Below, piece by piece: positions 19,538-28,259 of a DNA stretch of 64,000 nt (positions are counted from its first letter, which is position 1; every line of letters begins with the position of its first letter). Made by a program: the position numbers and the translations under genes. The notes under the pieces were generated by a model. It was not told the DNA's origin and searched no databases. It saw only the letters and a program-made list of their open reading frames with translations. The stretch comes from Xenorhabdus thuongxuanensis (GTDB lineage: Bacteria > Pseudomonadota > Gammaproteobacteria > Enterobacterales > Enterobacteriaceae), in the NCBI RefSeq assembly GCF_001908095.1, contig NZ_MKGR01000002.1, positions 87,939-151,938 on the forward strand, given 5' to 3'.

Positions 19538-20752
19538 TTATTGGCGATAGTTACCGATAAAACGGGCAAATTTTTCAATTGCCATTTGCAAGTCAGTGAC
19601 ATGTGGCAGTGTGACAATACGGAAATGGTCTGGATCTGGCCAGTTAAATGCGGTGCCCTGAACGAGTAAAACTTTTTCTTGTAGCAAGAGATCTAGTACC
19701 ATTTTTTGGTCATCATAAATATTGAAACGTTTGGTGTCTATTTTCGGGAACATATATAGAGCACCCATGGGTTTCACACAGGAAATTCCAGGGATTTGGT
19801 TAATTAGTTCCCATGCACGGTTGCGCTGTTCATAGAGTCTGCCACCTGGAAAAATAAATTCACTGATGCTTTGATAACCACCCAATGCTGTTTGGATTGC
19901 GTGCTGCATTGGCACATTGGCACAAAGGCGCATTGATGCCAGCATTTCTAATCCTTCAATATAATCCTTGGCCTGCTTTTTAGGGCCATTCAGTACCATC
20001 CAGCCTTGACGGAAACCGGCAACACGATAGGTTTTGGACAGACCATTAAAAGTAACAGTAAAGAGATCAGGCGCTAATGCTGCGATGGAGTGGTGCTGGG
20101 CATCATCGTACAGGATCTTGTCATAAATCTCGTCAGCAAAGATAATCAAATTATGTTGGCGGGCGATTTCTACTATTTCCAGCAACAATTCTTTGCTATA
20201 TACCGCTCCGGTTGGGTTATTTGGGTTAATAATAACGATACCACGGGTACGTGGGGTAATTTTACGGCGTATGTCATCTAAGTCAGGAAACCAGCCTTGT
20301 TGCTCATCGCATAGATAGTGGACAGCATGACCACTGGAAAGTGATACTGCCGCAGTCCAAAGAGGATAATCAGGCGCAGGAACCAACATTTCGTCCCCAG
20401 TATTCAACAGAGCCTGCATGGATTGGACAATAAGTTCAGAAACACCATTACCAATAAAAATATCTTCAACGGTAACATCCAGCATATTTCTTGCTTGGTA
20501 ATGCTGCATGATTGCCTTACGCGCTGAATACAACCCTTTTGAATCCGAGTAACCCTGGGCTGTTGGCAGATTGCGGATAACATCGACTAAAATTTCATCT
20601 GGTGCTTCAAATCCGAATGGCGCCGGATTACCAATGTTTAATTTCAGTACCTTATTACCTTCTTCTTCGAGTCGTTTAGCTTCTTTGAGGGTATTCCCTC
20701 GAATGTCATAGCAGACATTATCTAATTTACTGGATTTATTAATGGAAAACAT
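19538..20752 (-). CDS. alaA: Glutamate-pyruvate aminotransferase AlaA
   Basis: Class I PLP aminotransferase that makes alanine from pyruvate and glutamate, the main alanine-forming enzyme in E. coli. Visible marks: KLNIGNPAPFGFEAPDEI, GNGVSELIVQSMQALL, NPNNPTGAVYSKELL, IFADEIYDKILYDD and the PLP Lys in FNGLSKTYRVAGFRQGW near residue 239. From ATG 20752 it has 404 residues (E. coli 405) and opens MFSINKSSKLDNVCYDIRG. A TTG 24 bases further up is in frame, but AAGG six bases before 20752 favours the ATG. It is divergent from lrhA, as in other enterics. Confidence 0.96.
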   Translation of the reverse strand: MFSINKSSKLDNVCYDIRGNTLKEAKRLEEEGNKVLKLNIGNPAPFGFEAPDEILVDVIRNLPTAQGYSDSKGLYSARKAIMQHYQARNMLDVTVEDIFIGNGVSELIVQSMQALLNTGDEMLVPAPDYPLWTAAVSLSSGHAVHYLCDEQQGWFPDLDDIRRKITPRTRGIVIINPNNPTGAVYSKELLLEIVEIARQHNLIIFADEIYDKILYDDAQHHSIAALAPDLFTVTFNGLSKTYRVAGFRQGWMVLNGPKKQAKDYIEGLEMLASMRLCANVPMQHAIQTALGGYQSISEFIFPGGRLYEQRNRAWELINQIPGISCVKPMGALYMFPKIDTKRFNIYDDQKMVLDLLLQEKVLLVQGTAFNWPDPDHFRIVTLPHVTDLQMAIEKFARFIGNYRQ

Positions 20753-21554
20753 AGGGTGCCTTGACCTCTTTGGCAAAATGGATATTACCTGGCATAAAAA
20801 GTGTAATGATCAATGTACTCTTCTCAGTCTGTATTTTGAAGAGGCTTTGATATCTTTGGTTAAAATGGTTGTTTTAAGAATAAATGAACAAGTTTGCTCT
20901 CTGAATTATTGTTTTTTATTGGTGTTTTGTTTCATAAATATGTGTTAGATTGGATTTAAATTTTGCATAATGGCTGGTTTCTAGTTGGTAAGAGAGACAA
21001 GAGAGGGCATTTTGACGAGGTTTTTTAGTTCAAATGTCGTTTGTTTAAGGATCTTCAAATTGTCAATAAAAGTAAGAAGATTTGTATAATGTATTCTTAT
21101 AATTTATCTTTATCGACCTAAAGTTAATTTAGGTTTTTTCACATGATACTTCGACAATTTTTTTGAGTTTTTATCCATAACATTTTCAAGCCTATTCAAT
21201 GAAGATGTTAATTTATTAAAAATGCTAATACTATCTGATAATGTTAAGTGTTCCTAATTCAGATTAGGTTATTCTTTGAAGCAAGTCAGAAAAAGAATAT
21301 TTGTACTGGAAATTGGTGATTATGTGATGTAAATAGGATTTTATCTCCAACTTATTTTGGGATTGCATAAATTTTGTTAAGAAAGGAGAAAATAAAACCC
21401 ATGATGATCTAAATAGTAAAAAAAATCAGTAAACCTTTGCCCTATTTAATAGAGTAGAGTAATGTCACAATCGGTATTATTTTATTTGATACTGCTGAAG
21501 TAAAAACACCAGGTTAGTTAGTAATTAAAATCAAAAAAAAGTGATGAATATACA
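20753..21554. other. Long non-coding region between alaA and lrhA
   Basis: About 800 bp, AT-rich, without a supported gene. It contains a sigma70-like pair, TTGTCA 21060-21065 and TATAAT 21085-21090 (19-bp spacer, longer than ideal), then an intrinsic terminator at 21116-21139, and then more than 400 bp to the lrhA start. A long lrhA leader is known in E. coli. The internal terminator suggests either attenuation of lrhA or a small RNA ending there. Confidence 0.5.
21116..21139 (+). terminator. Intrinsic terminator inside the lrhA upstream region
   Basis: 7-bp stem ACCTAAA (21116-21122) with TTTAGGT (21128-21134), a 5-nt loop and a run of T through 21139. It has the classic intrinsic terminator form on the plus strand, yet no plus-strand gene precedes it. 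The nearest candidate promoter ends 25 bp upstream. Confidence 0.65.
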
Positions 21555-22547
21555 ATGATAAATGCAAATCGTCAGATAATAAACCTCGATCTCGATCTGC
21601 TAAGAACTTTTGTTGCTGTTGCTGACTTAAATACTTTTGCAGCAGCAGCGGCAGCTGTTTCTAGAACGCAGTCAGCTGTGAGTCAGCAAATGCAGCGGTT
21701 GGAACATCTCGTGGGGAGAGAGTTGTTTGCTCGTCACGGCCGCAATAAGCTTCTGACCGAACATGGGCTTCAACTTCTTGGTTACGCACGCCAAATTCTG
21801 CGTGCCAATGACGATGCAACAGCATCATTAACCTACAATGATGCAGACGGTGAATTGAGAATAGGCGTATCAGATGACGCTGTTGATACACTACTTCCTT
21901 TCTTATTAAACCGTATTGCCTCTGTCTATCCACGTGTAGCTGTTGATGTACGCATTAAGCGCGCTCAGTTTATCGAAAACATGTTGGATAACCATGAAAT
22001 TGATTTGGCATTAACCACAGCAAAAATCAACCACCATCCTAAAACGATCTTACGTTCTTCGCCTGTTTTATGGCACTGTGCACCAGATTTCCAACTGCAG
22101 ACGAATGAACCTGTACCGTTGGTAGTGATGGATGAAACCAACCCTTTCCGCCAGATCGCTCAGGAAACGCTGGATATGTCAGGCATTTCATGGCGTATTG
22201 CCTATGAAGCTGCTTCCTTGTCCGCTGTTCGCGCGGCTGTGAATGCAGAAGTCGGTATTACTGCTCGCCCTCTGGAAATGCAGAATGCGGACCTGAGAAT
22301 TTTAGGTGAAATTGAAGGATTACCACGTCTGCCGGAAATCCAATTCTTCTTATATCGTAATAGTAACGAACAGAATGAATCTGTTCTGACTGTTTTTGAT
22401 GCAATAGAAAATAAGAAAACACCTTATACTATAACAGCTGTTGAATCTGATGAATCCGATGAGATGGATGAATCTATCGACACTATTGAACCCATCAAAT
22501 CAACTGAAACAGTTGATGGAAATTCCGTTGAAAATATAGACGAATAA
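21555..22547 (+). CDS. lrhA: LysR-type regulator LrhA/HexA
   Basis: LysR family repressor/activator. In E. coli LrhA represses flhDC and motility; in Xenorhabdus and Photorhabdus its homologues (LrhA, HexA) control virulence, motility and secondary metabolites. The N-terminus INLDLDLLRTFVAVADLNTF, then the helix-turn-helix RTQSAVSQQMQRLEHLVGRE, is almost identical to E. coli; residues about 95-295 form the effector domain. The 330-residue protein is longer than E. coli LrhA (312) because of a C-terminal acidic tail from about residue 295 rich in Glu, Asp, Ser and Thr. The ribosome site before ATG 21555 is weak, so translation may be regulated. It sits between alaA and nuoA as in E. coli. Confidence 0.95.
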   Translation: MINANRQIINLDLDLLRTFVAVADLNTFAAAAAAVSRTQSAVSQQMQRLEHLVGRELFARHGRNKLLTEHGLQLLGYARQILRANDDATASLTYNDADGELRIGVSDDAVDTLLPFLLNRIASVYPRVAVDVRIKRAQFIENMLDNHEIDLALTTAKINHHPKTILRSSPVLWHCAPDFQLQTNEPVPLVVMDETNPFRQIAQETLDMSGISWRIAYEAASLSAVRAAVNAEVGITARPLEMQNADLRILGEIEGLPRLPEIQFFLYRNSNEQNESVLTVFDAIENKKTPYTITAVESDESDEMDESIDTIEPIKSTETVDGNSVENIDE

Positions 22548-22563
22548 GTATTATGTGTTTTAT

Positions 22564-22602
22564 AGGCTAATATTTCCATTTTATTTATGGAGGTATTAGC
22601 CT
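22564..22602 (+). terminator. lrhA terminator hairpin
   Basis: AGGCTAATA (22564-22572) pairs with TATTAGCCT (22594-22602); the loop contains CCAT and ATGG, which can extend the pairing. It begins 16 bp after the lrhA stop. The following sequence is only moderately T-rich. Confidence 0.55.
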
Positions 22603-22831
22603 GTTGTTAATTACTTATTAATAATAATCCTCCCAAGTTTTCATTTCCATTTCTGATATTTCTAATAAGAAATATACCCCACTAATTTTCCTATGTCTTT
22701 CGAATTTTAGTTAAAATAATGTTGTTTTGTTAACAAATTTCATTTTTCTAACTTGATAAAATAAAACCGTTTTCAGGAATAGCTTGCTTATTACACTTTA
22801 ATAGTCCTTTTTAGAAACAATTTATTAAGGG

Positions 22832-22860
22832 TTGAATGAATTTCATTCAAGTGTTGAATG
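22832..22860. promoter_or_regulatory. Palindromic operator-like cluster upstream of nuo
   Basis: TTGAATGAA (22832-22840) and TTCATTCAA (22842-22850) form a perfect 9-bp inverted repeat around one central base. A third half-site TTGAATG follows at 22854-22860, 22 bp (about two helical turns) from the first. The form fits a dimeric regulator with a flanking half-site. The half-site resembles ArgR's TGAAT/ATTCA, but the spacing is wrong for a normal ARG box. Confidence 0.5.
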
Positions 22861-23259
22861 TTTTTCAATGAAATTGTGCACTTGATCATAAAAATACCCC
22901 AAGCGGTACAGTGGAAAGACAGGTTTTTCCTGCGATAATGATGTAGTAAAGTCGAGTTATCGGTTAGACTAGTTATGTCGGGAAGATGTTTCTTTGTACG
23001 ACTGACACGTTTTAGCGGTATATTAGCACAATCCGTTAATTAATGGTTTGTGGTTTGTAAATAAATACGCAAGTGGTTTTGCCGTTATGGCAAATTTTGT
23101 TGAGAGGAATAAAAACCAAGATGATTCAAGCTATAAGATGCATTGATTAGCGTTGTTTCAGATTTGGTTATTATCCCTTCCCATGAATCGATGTGGTGCA
23201 ACACTGCCGGCAAAAAGAGCAGACACTTTGACACCGCTTTTGATGAGTAAGCAACGAGT

Positions 23260-23724
23260 ATGTCTACATCCACTGGAATTTTAGCCCATCACTGGGCATT
23301 TGCGGTTTTTCTAATAGGTGCTCTTGGTTTGTGCGCATTCATGTTACTGGGTGGGTACTTCATGGGGGGCAGGGCGAAAGCCAGAGCAAAACACATACCT
23401 TATGAATCAGGTATCGATTCTGTCGGCAGTGCACGTTTACGTCTGTCGGCGAAGTTTTATCTGGTTGCCATGTTCTTTGTTATCTTCGACATTGAAGTCC
23501 TTTACTTATATGCATGGGCCGTCTCAATCAAAGAGAGCGGTTGGCTAGGCTTTGCCGAAGCAAGCATTTTCATTTTGGTGTTATTGGCAGGTTTGGTTTA
23601 TCTGGCGCGCATTGGGGCGTTGGATTGGACACCAGCACGTTCAAAACGTCAGGTCAGTAAACCGAGTGCGGATACTTATATCAACACTACTGGCAATCAT
23701 ACCAACAACAGTCACATGCAGTAA
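23260..23724 (+). CDS. nuoA: NADH-quinone oxidoreductase subunit A
   Basis: Small membrane-arm subunit of respiratory complex I. 154 residues with three helices (about 15-40, 70-90 and 98-120). The conserved [20 protein letters not shown] loop and [13 protein letters not shown] helix with its buried acidic residues are typical. E. coli NuoA is 147 residues; the extra length is a polar C-terminal tail. First gene of the nuo operon; nuoB follows after 15 bp. Confidence 0.96.
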   Translation: MSTSTGILAHHWAFAVFLIGALGLCAFMLLGGYFMGGRAKARAKHIPYESGIDSVGSARLRLSAKFYLVAMFFVIFDIEVLYLYAWAVSIKESGWLGFAEASIFILVLLAGLVYLARIGALDWTPARSKRQVSKPSADTYINTTGNHTNNSHMQ

Positions 23725-23739
23725 TAGCGAGGCATAAAG

Positions 23740-24414
23740 ATGGATTATACGCTCACCCGCATAGATCCGAACGGTGAGAATGACCGTTATCCCCTGCAAA
23801 AACAGGAAACTGTCAGCGACCCCTTGGAGCAACATGTTCACCGAAGTGTCTATATGGGGAAATTGGAACATGCTCTGCATAATATGGTGAATTGGGGGAG
23901 GAAAAATTCCCTGTGGCCCTATAACTTCGGGCTTTCCTGCTGCTACGTGGAAATGGTGACGTCATTTACCGCTGTTCACGATGTTGCGCGTTTTGGTGCA
24001 GAAGTATTGCGAGCATCTCCCCGTCAGGCTGACTTCATGGTGATTTCTGGAACCTGTTTCGTCAAAATGGCGCCCGTCATTCAACGCCTGTACGACCAAT
24101 TGCTGGAACCGAAGTGGGTCATTTCAATGGGAGCCTGTGCAAACTCTGGAGGTATGTACGATATTTACTCCGTAGTCCAAGGGGTTGATAAGTTTATCCC
24201 TGTCGATGTTTATATTCCTGGCTGTCCTCCTCGCCCAGAAGCCTATATGCAGGCACTGCTGCTGTTGCAGGAGTCCATAGGTAAAGAACGACGCCCACTG
24301 TCATGGGTGGTTGGCGATCAGGGGGTTTACCGCGCCAATATGCAATCAGAAAGAGAAAGAAAACGCGGTGAACGTATTGCGGTGAAAAATCTGCGTACTC
24401 CAGATGAAATTTAA
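23740..24414 (+). CDS. nuoB: NADH-quinone oxidoreductase subunit B
   Basis: Carries the terminal [4Fe-4S] cluster N2 of complex I, which passes electrons to ubiquinone at the membrane interface. 224 residues. The four ligands are visible: the tandem Cys pair in [13 protein letters not shown], Cys in [10 protein letters not shown], and Cys in [15 protein letters not shown]. Part of the continuous nuoA-N operon. Confidence 0.97.
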   Translation: MDYTLTRIDPNGENDRYPLQKQETVSDPLEQHVHRSVYMGKLEHALHNMVNWGRKNSLWPYNFGLSCCYVEMVTSFTAVHDVARFGAEVLRASPRQADFMVISGTCFVKMAPVIQRLYDQLLEPKWVISMGACANSGGMYDIYSVVQGVDKFIPVDVYIPGCPPRPEAYMQALLLLQESIGKERRPLSWVVGDQGVYRANMQSERERKRGERIAVKNLRTPDEI

Positions 24415-24489
24415 GGCTTTTAGCCATATAGCGTAACCAGAGCAATGTGTTGCGATCACAGAAACCCTGATCAAGCGTTGTGGTGAAGA

Positions 24490-26289
24490 ATGATGACAGA
24501 TCAGATAGCGCAAGAAAGCGCCCGGCCTGCTTGGACAACACGCGATCATCTTGATGATCCTGTTGTCAGCGAGCTTAACCGTCAATTTGGCCCGGATGCC
24601 TTTACCATCCAGCCGACCCGTACCGGTATGCCAGTTGTTTGGGTTAAGCGGGAGCAGTTACTGAAAGTAATAACATTTCTGAAAAAATTGCCCAAACCTT
24701 ATGTCATGCTGTTTGACTTGCATGGTGTTGATGAGCGTCAGCGCTCTCATCGAGAAGGTTTACCGGCGGCGGATTTTTCGGTGTTTTATCACCTCCTTTC
24801 CATTGAGCGTAACCGTGACATCATGCTGAAAGTCGCGCTTACTGAACAAGACCTAAATATCCCCACGACTACATCGATTTTCCCAAATGCCAATTGGTAT
24901 GAGCGTGAAACGTGGGAAATGTTTGGCATTACATTTAACGGTCATCCCAATTTGCGTCGTATCTTGATGCCACCGACATGGGAAGGTCATCCGTTGCGCA
25001 AGGAATATTCTGCGCGTGCCACGGAATTTGATCCTTTCGTATTGACTAAGCAGAAAGAAGATCTGGAAATGGAAGCGCTGACTTTCAAACCAGAAGAGTG
25101 GGGCATGAAGCGTGGCACCGATAATGAGGACTTCATGTTCCTTAACCTCGGTCCAAACCATCCTTCTGCTCACGGTGCGTTCCGCATTATTTTGCAACTT
25201 GATGGTGAAGAAATCGTCGATTGTGTTCCCGATATCGGCTATCACCATCGTGGGGCCGAAAAGATGGGGGAACGTCAGTCATGGCACAGTTATATCCCTT
25301 ATACTGATCGCATCGAATATTTGGGGGGATGTGTTAACGAAATGCCTTATGTGCTGGCGGTTGAAAAGCTGGCAGGCATTGAAGTCCCCGATCGGGTGAA
25401 AACAATTCGTGTTATGTTGTCCGAACTGTTCCGCATTAATAGTCATCTGCTTTATATCAGTACATTTATCCAAGACGTTGGTGCGATGACGCCCGTCTTT
25501 TTTGCTTTTACTGACCGACAGAAAGTTTATGACGTCGTCGAGGCGATTACTGGATTTCGTATGCATCCGGCATGGTTCCGAATCGGTGGTGTTGCCCATG
25601 ATTTACCGCGTGGTTGGGACAAACTTTTGCGTGAATTGCTGGGCTGGCTGCCGAAACGTTTGGATTCCTATGTCAAGGCAGCACTGAAAAATAGTGTTCT
25701 GAAAGGGCGTTCTGTTGGGGTAGCGGCCTACAATGCTAAACAAGCTTTGGACTGGGGGGTTACTGGTGCGGGGCTGCGTGCCACTGGTATTAGTTTTGAC
25801 GTACGTAAATGGCGCCCTTATTCCGGTTATGAAAATTTCGATTTTGAAGTACCAACAGGCTACAACGGTGATTGCTATGACAGGGTAATGTTGAAAGTGG
25901 AAGAAATCCGTCAGAGTCTGCGCATCCTTGAGCAGTGCCTGAAAAATATGCCGGAAGGACCATTCAAGGCGGATCATCCACTGACCACGCCGCCACCGAG
26001 GGAACGGACTTTGCAGCACATCGAAACCATGATCAACCACTTCCTGCAAGTGTCATGGGGGCCGGTCATGCCTGCTAATGAATCATTCCAGATGATCGAA
26101 GCGACTAAGGGTATCAACAGTTATTACCTGACCAGTGATGGTAGCACTATGAGCTACCGTACCCGCATCCGTACACCAAGTTTTGCTCACTTGCAGCAAA
26201 TTCCATCGGTGATCCGCGGCAGTCTGGTTTCTGACCTTATCGTCTATCTGGGCAGTATCGATTTTGTTATGTCTGATGTGGATCGCTAA
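24490..26289 (+). CDS. nuoC: NADH-quinone oxidoreductase fused subunits C/D
   Basis: Fused NuoCD protein of 599 residues, as in E. coli and other gammaproteobacteria. The N-terminal third is the 30-kDa NuoC part ([20 protein letters not shown] and PNLRRILMP). The rest is the 49-kDa NuoD part, related to NiFe hydrogenase large subunit, with [35 protein letters not shown] and the C-terminal [20 protein letters not shown]. It forms part of the quinone pocket with NuoB. Two adjacent ATGs (24490, 24493) are possible starts. Confidence 0.97.
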   Translation: MMTDQIAQESARPAWTTRDHLDDPVVSELNRQFGPDAFTIQPTRTGMPVVWVKREQLLKVITFLKKLPKPYVMLFDLHGVDERQRSHREGLPAADFSVFYHLLSIERNRDIMLKVALTEQDLNIPTTTSIFPNANWYERETWEMFGITFNGHPNLRRILMPPTWEGHPLRKEYSARATEFDPFVLTKQKEDLEMEALTFKPEEWGMKRGTDNEDFMFLNLGPNHPSAHGAFRIILQLDGEEIVDCVPDIGYHHRGAEKMGERQSWHSYIPYTDRIEYLGGCVNEMPYVLAVEKLAGIEVPDRVKTIRVMLSELFRINSHLLYISTFIQDVGAMTPVFFAFTDRQKVYDVVEAITGFRMHPAWFRIGGVAHDLPRGWDKLLRELLGWLPKRLDSYVKAALKNSVLKGRSVGVAAYNAKQALDWGVTGAGLRATGISFDVRKWRPYSGYENFDFEVPTGYNGDCYDRVMLKVEEIRQSLRILEQCLKNMPEGPFKADHPLTTPPPRERTLQHIETMINHFLQVSWGPVMPANESFQMIEATKGINSYYLTSDGSTMSYRTRIRTPSFAHLQQIPSVIRGSLVSDLIVYLGSIDFVMSDVDR

Positions 26290-26291
26290 CG

Positions 26292-26837
26292 ATGCAAAGT
26301 GAATTTAACGCAAACAAGCAAGCACGCCTTGATGTGGTTAACGTAACGGACGCTCAGACACCGGATAAGTTTGTATTGAGTGCTGACGAACGTAATGCCA
26401 TTGAGCAGGAAAAACACCACTACGAAGATCCGCGTGCTGCGTCAATCGAAGCCCTGAAAATTGTACAAAAGCAGCGTGGTTGGGTGCCAGATGGTGCCAT
26501 TTATGCCATTTCTGAGGTATTGGGTATTCCAGCCAGTGACGTGGAAGGTGTAGCGACGTTTTACAGCCAGATTTATCGGCAGCCAGTGGGACGTCACATT
26601 ATCCGTTACTGTGACAGTGTCGTATGTCACATCACAGGCTATCAAGGTGTTCAAGCAGCGATAGAATCGTGTTTGAACATTCGCCCGGGGCAAACCACGG
26701 CAGATGGGCGTTTCACACTATTACCAACTTGCTGCTTGGGTAACTGTGACAAGGGGCCAACGATGATGATTGATGAGGACACCCACAGTTATGTGAAACC
26801 CGAAGAAATTGAAAAATTACTGGAGCAATATCCATGA
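26292..26837 (+). CDS. nuoE: NADH-quinone oxidoreductase subunit E
   Basis: Holds the [2Fe-2S] cluster N1a in the NADH-dehydrogenase module of complex I. 181 residues. The thioredoxin-like domain shows both ligand pairs: CDSVVC (C-x4-C) and CCLGNC (C-x3-C). It starts two bases after nuoCD and overlaps nuoF by the ATGA four-base junction, indicating translational coupling. Confidence 0.97.
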   Translation: MQSEFNANKQARLDVVNVTDAQTPDKFVLSADERNAIEQEKHHYEDPRAASIEALKIVQKQRGWVPDGAIYAISEVLGIPASDVEGVATFYSQIYRQPVGRHIIRYCDSVVCHITGYQGVQAAIESCLNIRPGQTTADGRFTLLPTCCLGNCDKGPTMMIDEDTHSYVKPEEIEKLLEQYP

Positions 26838-28198
26838 CAACGCATTCAGGAGTGAAAGAAATTATCCGCACAGCGGAAACTCATCCCCTGACATGGCGGT
26901 TGCGTGATGACCAACAACCTGTCTGGCTGGATGAATACCGAAGCCAAAATGGTTACAAAGGAGCCGAAAAAGCACTGAAGGGCATGGCTCCTGATGAAAT
27001 TATTACATTGGTTAAAGATGCTGGCTTAAAAGGTCGTGGCGGTGCAGGCTTTTCAACAGGCTTGAAATGGAGTCTGATGCCAAAAGACGAAAGCATGAAT
27101 GTCCGCTATTTGTTGTGTAATGCGGATGAGATGGAACCGGGCACTTACAAAGACCGCCTACTGATGGAGCAACTGCCTCATCTATTGGTGGAAGGTATGC
27201 TAATCAGTGCCTTTGCATTGAAAGCCTATCGCGGCTACATCTTCCTACGTGGTGAGTATGTCGAGGCGGCTGTCCATTTACGCAAAGCGATAGAGGAGGC
27301 TAAAGCTGCTGGGTTGCTTGGCAAGAACATTTTGGGCAGTGGTTTTGATTTTGAACTGTTTGTTCATACTGGCGCGGGTCGTTATATCTGTGGTGAAGAA
27401 ACTGCCCTGATTAACTCCCTTGAAGGGCGTCGGGCAAACCCACGTTCAAAACCTCCATTTCCTGCGACGGCTGGCGTATGGGGTAAACCTACGTGCGTCA
27501 ACAACGTAGAAACATTGTGCAACGTTCCTGCAATTCTTGAACATGGGAAAGAGTGGTATATCGGTTTGAGTGCTGGCAAAAGTACAGATGCCGGTACCAA
27601 ACTGATGGGCTTTTCTGGTCGGGTCAAAAATCCAGGTCTTTGGGAATTACCTTTTGGCACAACAGCCCGTGAAATTCTTGAAGATTACGCGGGAGGAATG
27701 CGTGATGGCTTGAAATTCAAGGCATGGCAACCCGGAGGGGCAGGAACTGATTTCCTGACAGCAGACCATTTAGATCTGCCGATGGATTTTGAGCATATCG
27801 CTAAAGCGGGTAGCCGATTGGGAACCGCACTGGCAATGGCGGTAGATCATGAGATCAATATGGTTTCCCTGACCCGCAATCTTGAAGAATTCTTCGCCCG
27901 TGAATCTTGTGGCTGGTGTACACCATGCCGTGATGGCTTGCCGTGGAGTGTCAAAATCCTCAGGGCTATTGAGAGTGGCAAAGGCCAGCCAGGTGATATT
28001 GAAACATTAGAACAACTCTGTCGTTTTCTTGGCCCAGGTAAAACGTTTTGTGCCCATGCGCCAGGTGCTGTGGAACCTTTGCAGAGTGCTATTAAATATT
28101 TCCGTGAAGAGTTTGAAGCGGGAATTGTCACCAAAGATTATGGCAATACCAACCTGATTGCGGGTATTCAACCAAACCTGCTCAACCAGCGTTGGTAA
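26834..28198 (+). CDS. nuoF: NADH-quinone oxidoreductase subunit F
   Basis: NADH- and FMN-binding subunit, the electron entry point of complex I. 454 residues. Visible are the Gly-rich [15 protein letters not shown] nucleotide site, the FMN region [33 protein letters not shown], and the [4Fe-4S] N3 motif [12 protein letters not shown] with the distant Cys in [16 protein letters not shown]. Confidence 0.97.
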   Translation: MTTHSGVKEIIRTAETHPLTWRLRDDQQPVWLDEYRSQNGYKGAEKALKGMAPDEIITLVKDAGLKGRGGAGFSTGLKWSLMPKDESMNVRYLLCNADEMEPGTYKDRLLMEQLPHLLVEGMLISAFALKAYRGYIFLRGEYVEAAVHLRKAIEEAKAAGLLGKNILGSGFDFELFVHTGAGRYICGEETALINSLEGRRANPRSKPPFPATAGVWGKPTCVNNVETLCNVPAILEHGKEWYIGLSAGKSTDAGTKLMGFSGRVKNPGLWELPFGTTAREILEDYAGGMRDGLKFKAWQPGGAGTDFLTADHLDLPMDFEHIAKAGSRLGTALAMAVDHEINMVSLTRNLEEFFARESCGWCTPCRDGLPWSVKILRAIESGKGQPGDIETLEQLCRFLGPGKTFCAHAPGAVEPLQSAIKYFREEFEAGIVTKDYGNTNLIAGIQPNLLNQRW

Positions 28199-28223
28199 CA
28201 AACAGTGCTAATTTTTGATTAAC

Positions 28224-28239
28224 GCCTGCCACGGCAGGC
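28224..28239. repeat. Tight GC-rich hairpin before nuoG
   Basis: GCCTGCC (28224-28230) pairs with GGCAGGC (28233-28239) across only two bases. It lies in the 61-bp nuoF-nuoG gap, 20 bp before the nuoG start. A loop of two is strained, so the real helix may be 6 bp with a 4-base loop. It could influence nuoG translation or mRNA stability. Confidence 0.7.
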
Positions 28240-28259
28240 CATTGGGAAGCATGCTGACT

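Larger units (their letters stand above)
22548..23259. other. lrhA-nuoA intergenic region (nuo promoter region)
   Basis: About 710 bp without a supported gene. It begins with the lrhA hairpin (22564-22602), then holds a cluster of TTGAATG half-sites around 22832-22860, described separately, and ends in the nuoA leader. In E. coli the nuo promoters also lie several hundred bases upstream and respond to ArcA, NarL, Fnr and IHF. I did not identify a definite -10/-35 pair. Confidence 0.5.

Noticed and set aside
20777..21554. Hidden gene in the alaA-lrhA region
   Set aside because: Short frames there have no ribosome sites, high A/T content at all codon positions and no recognisable protein; the region reads as leader DNA.
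22832..22850. Reading the nuo-upstream palindrome as an ArgR box
   Set aside because: ARG boxes have four bases between TGAAT and ATTCA. Here there are seven, so the assignment was not made.
23085..23273. 62-codon minus-strand frame upstream of nuoA
   Set aside because: Overlaps the nuoA start and leader, lacks a ribosome site and resembles no protein I know.
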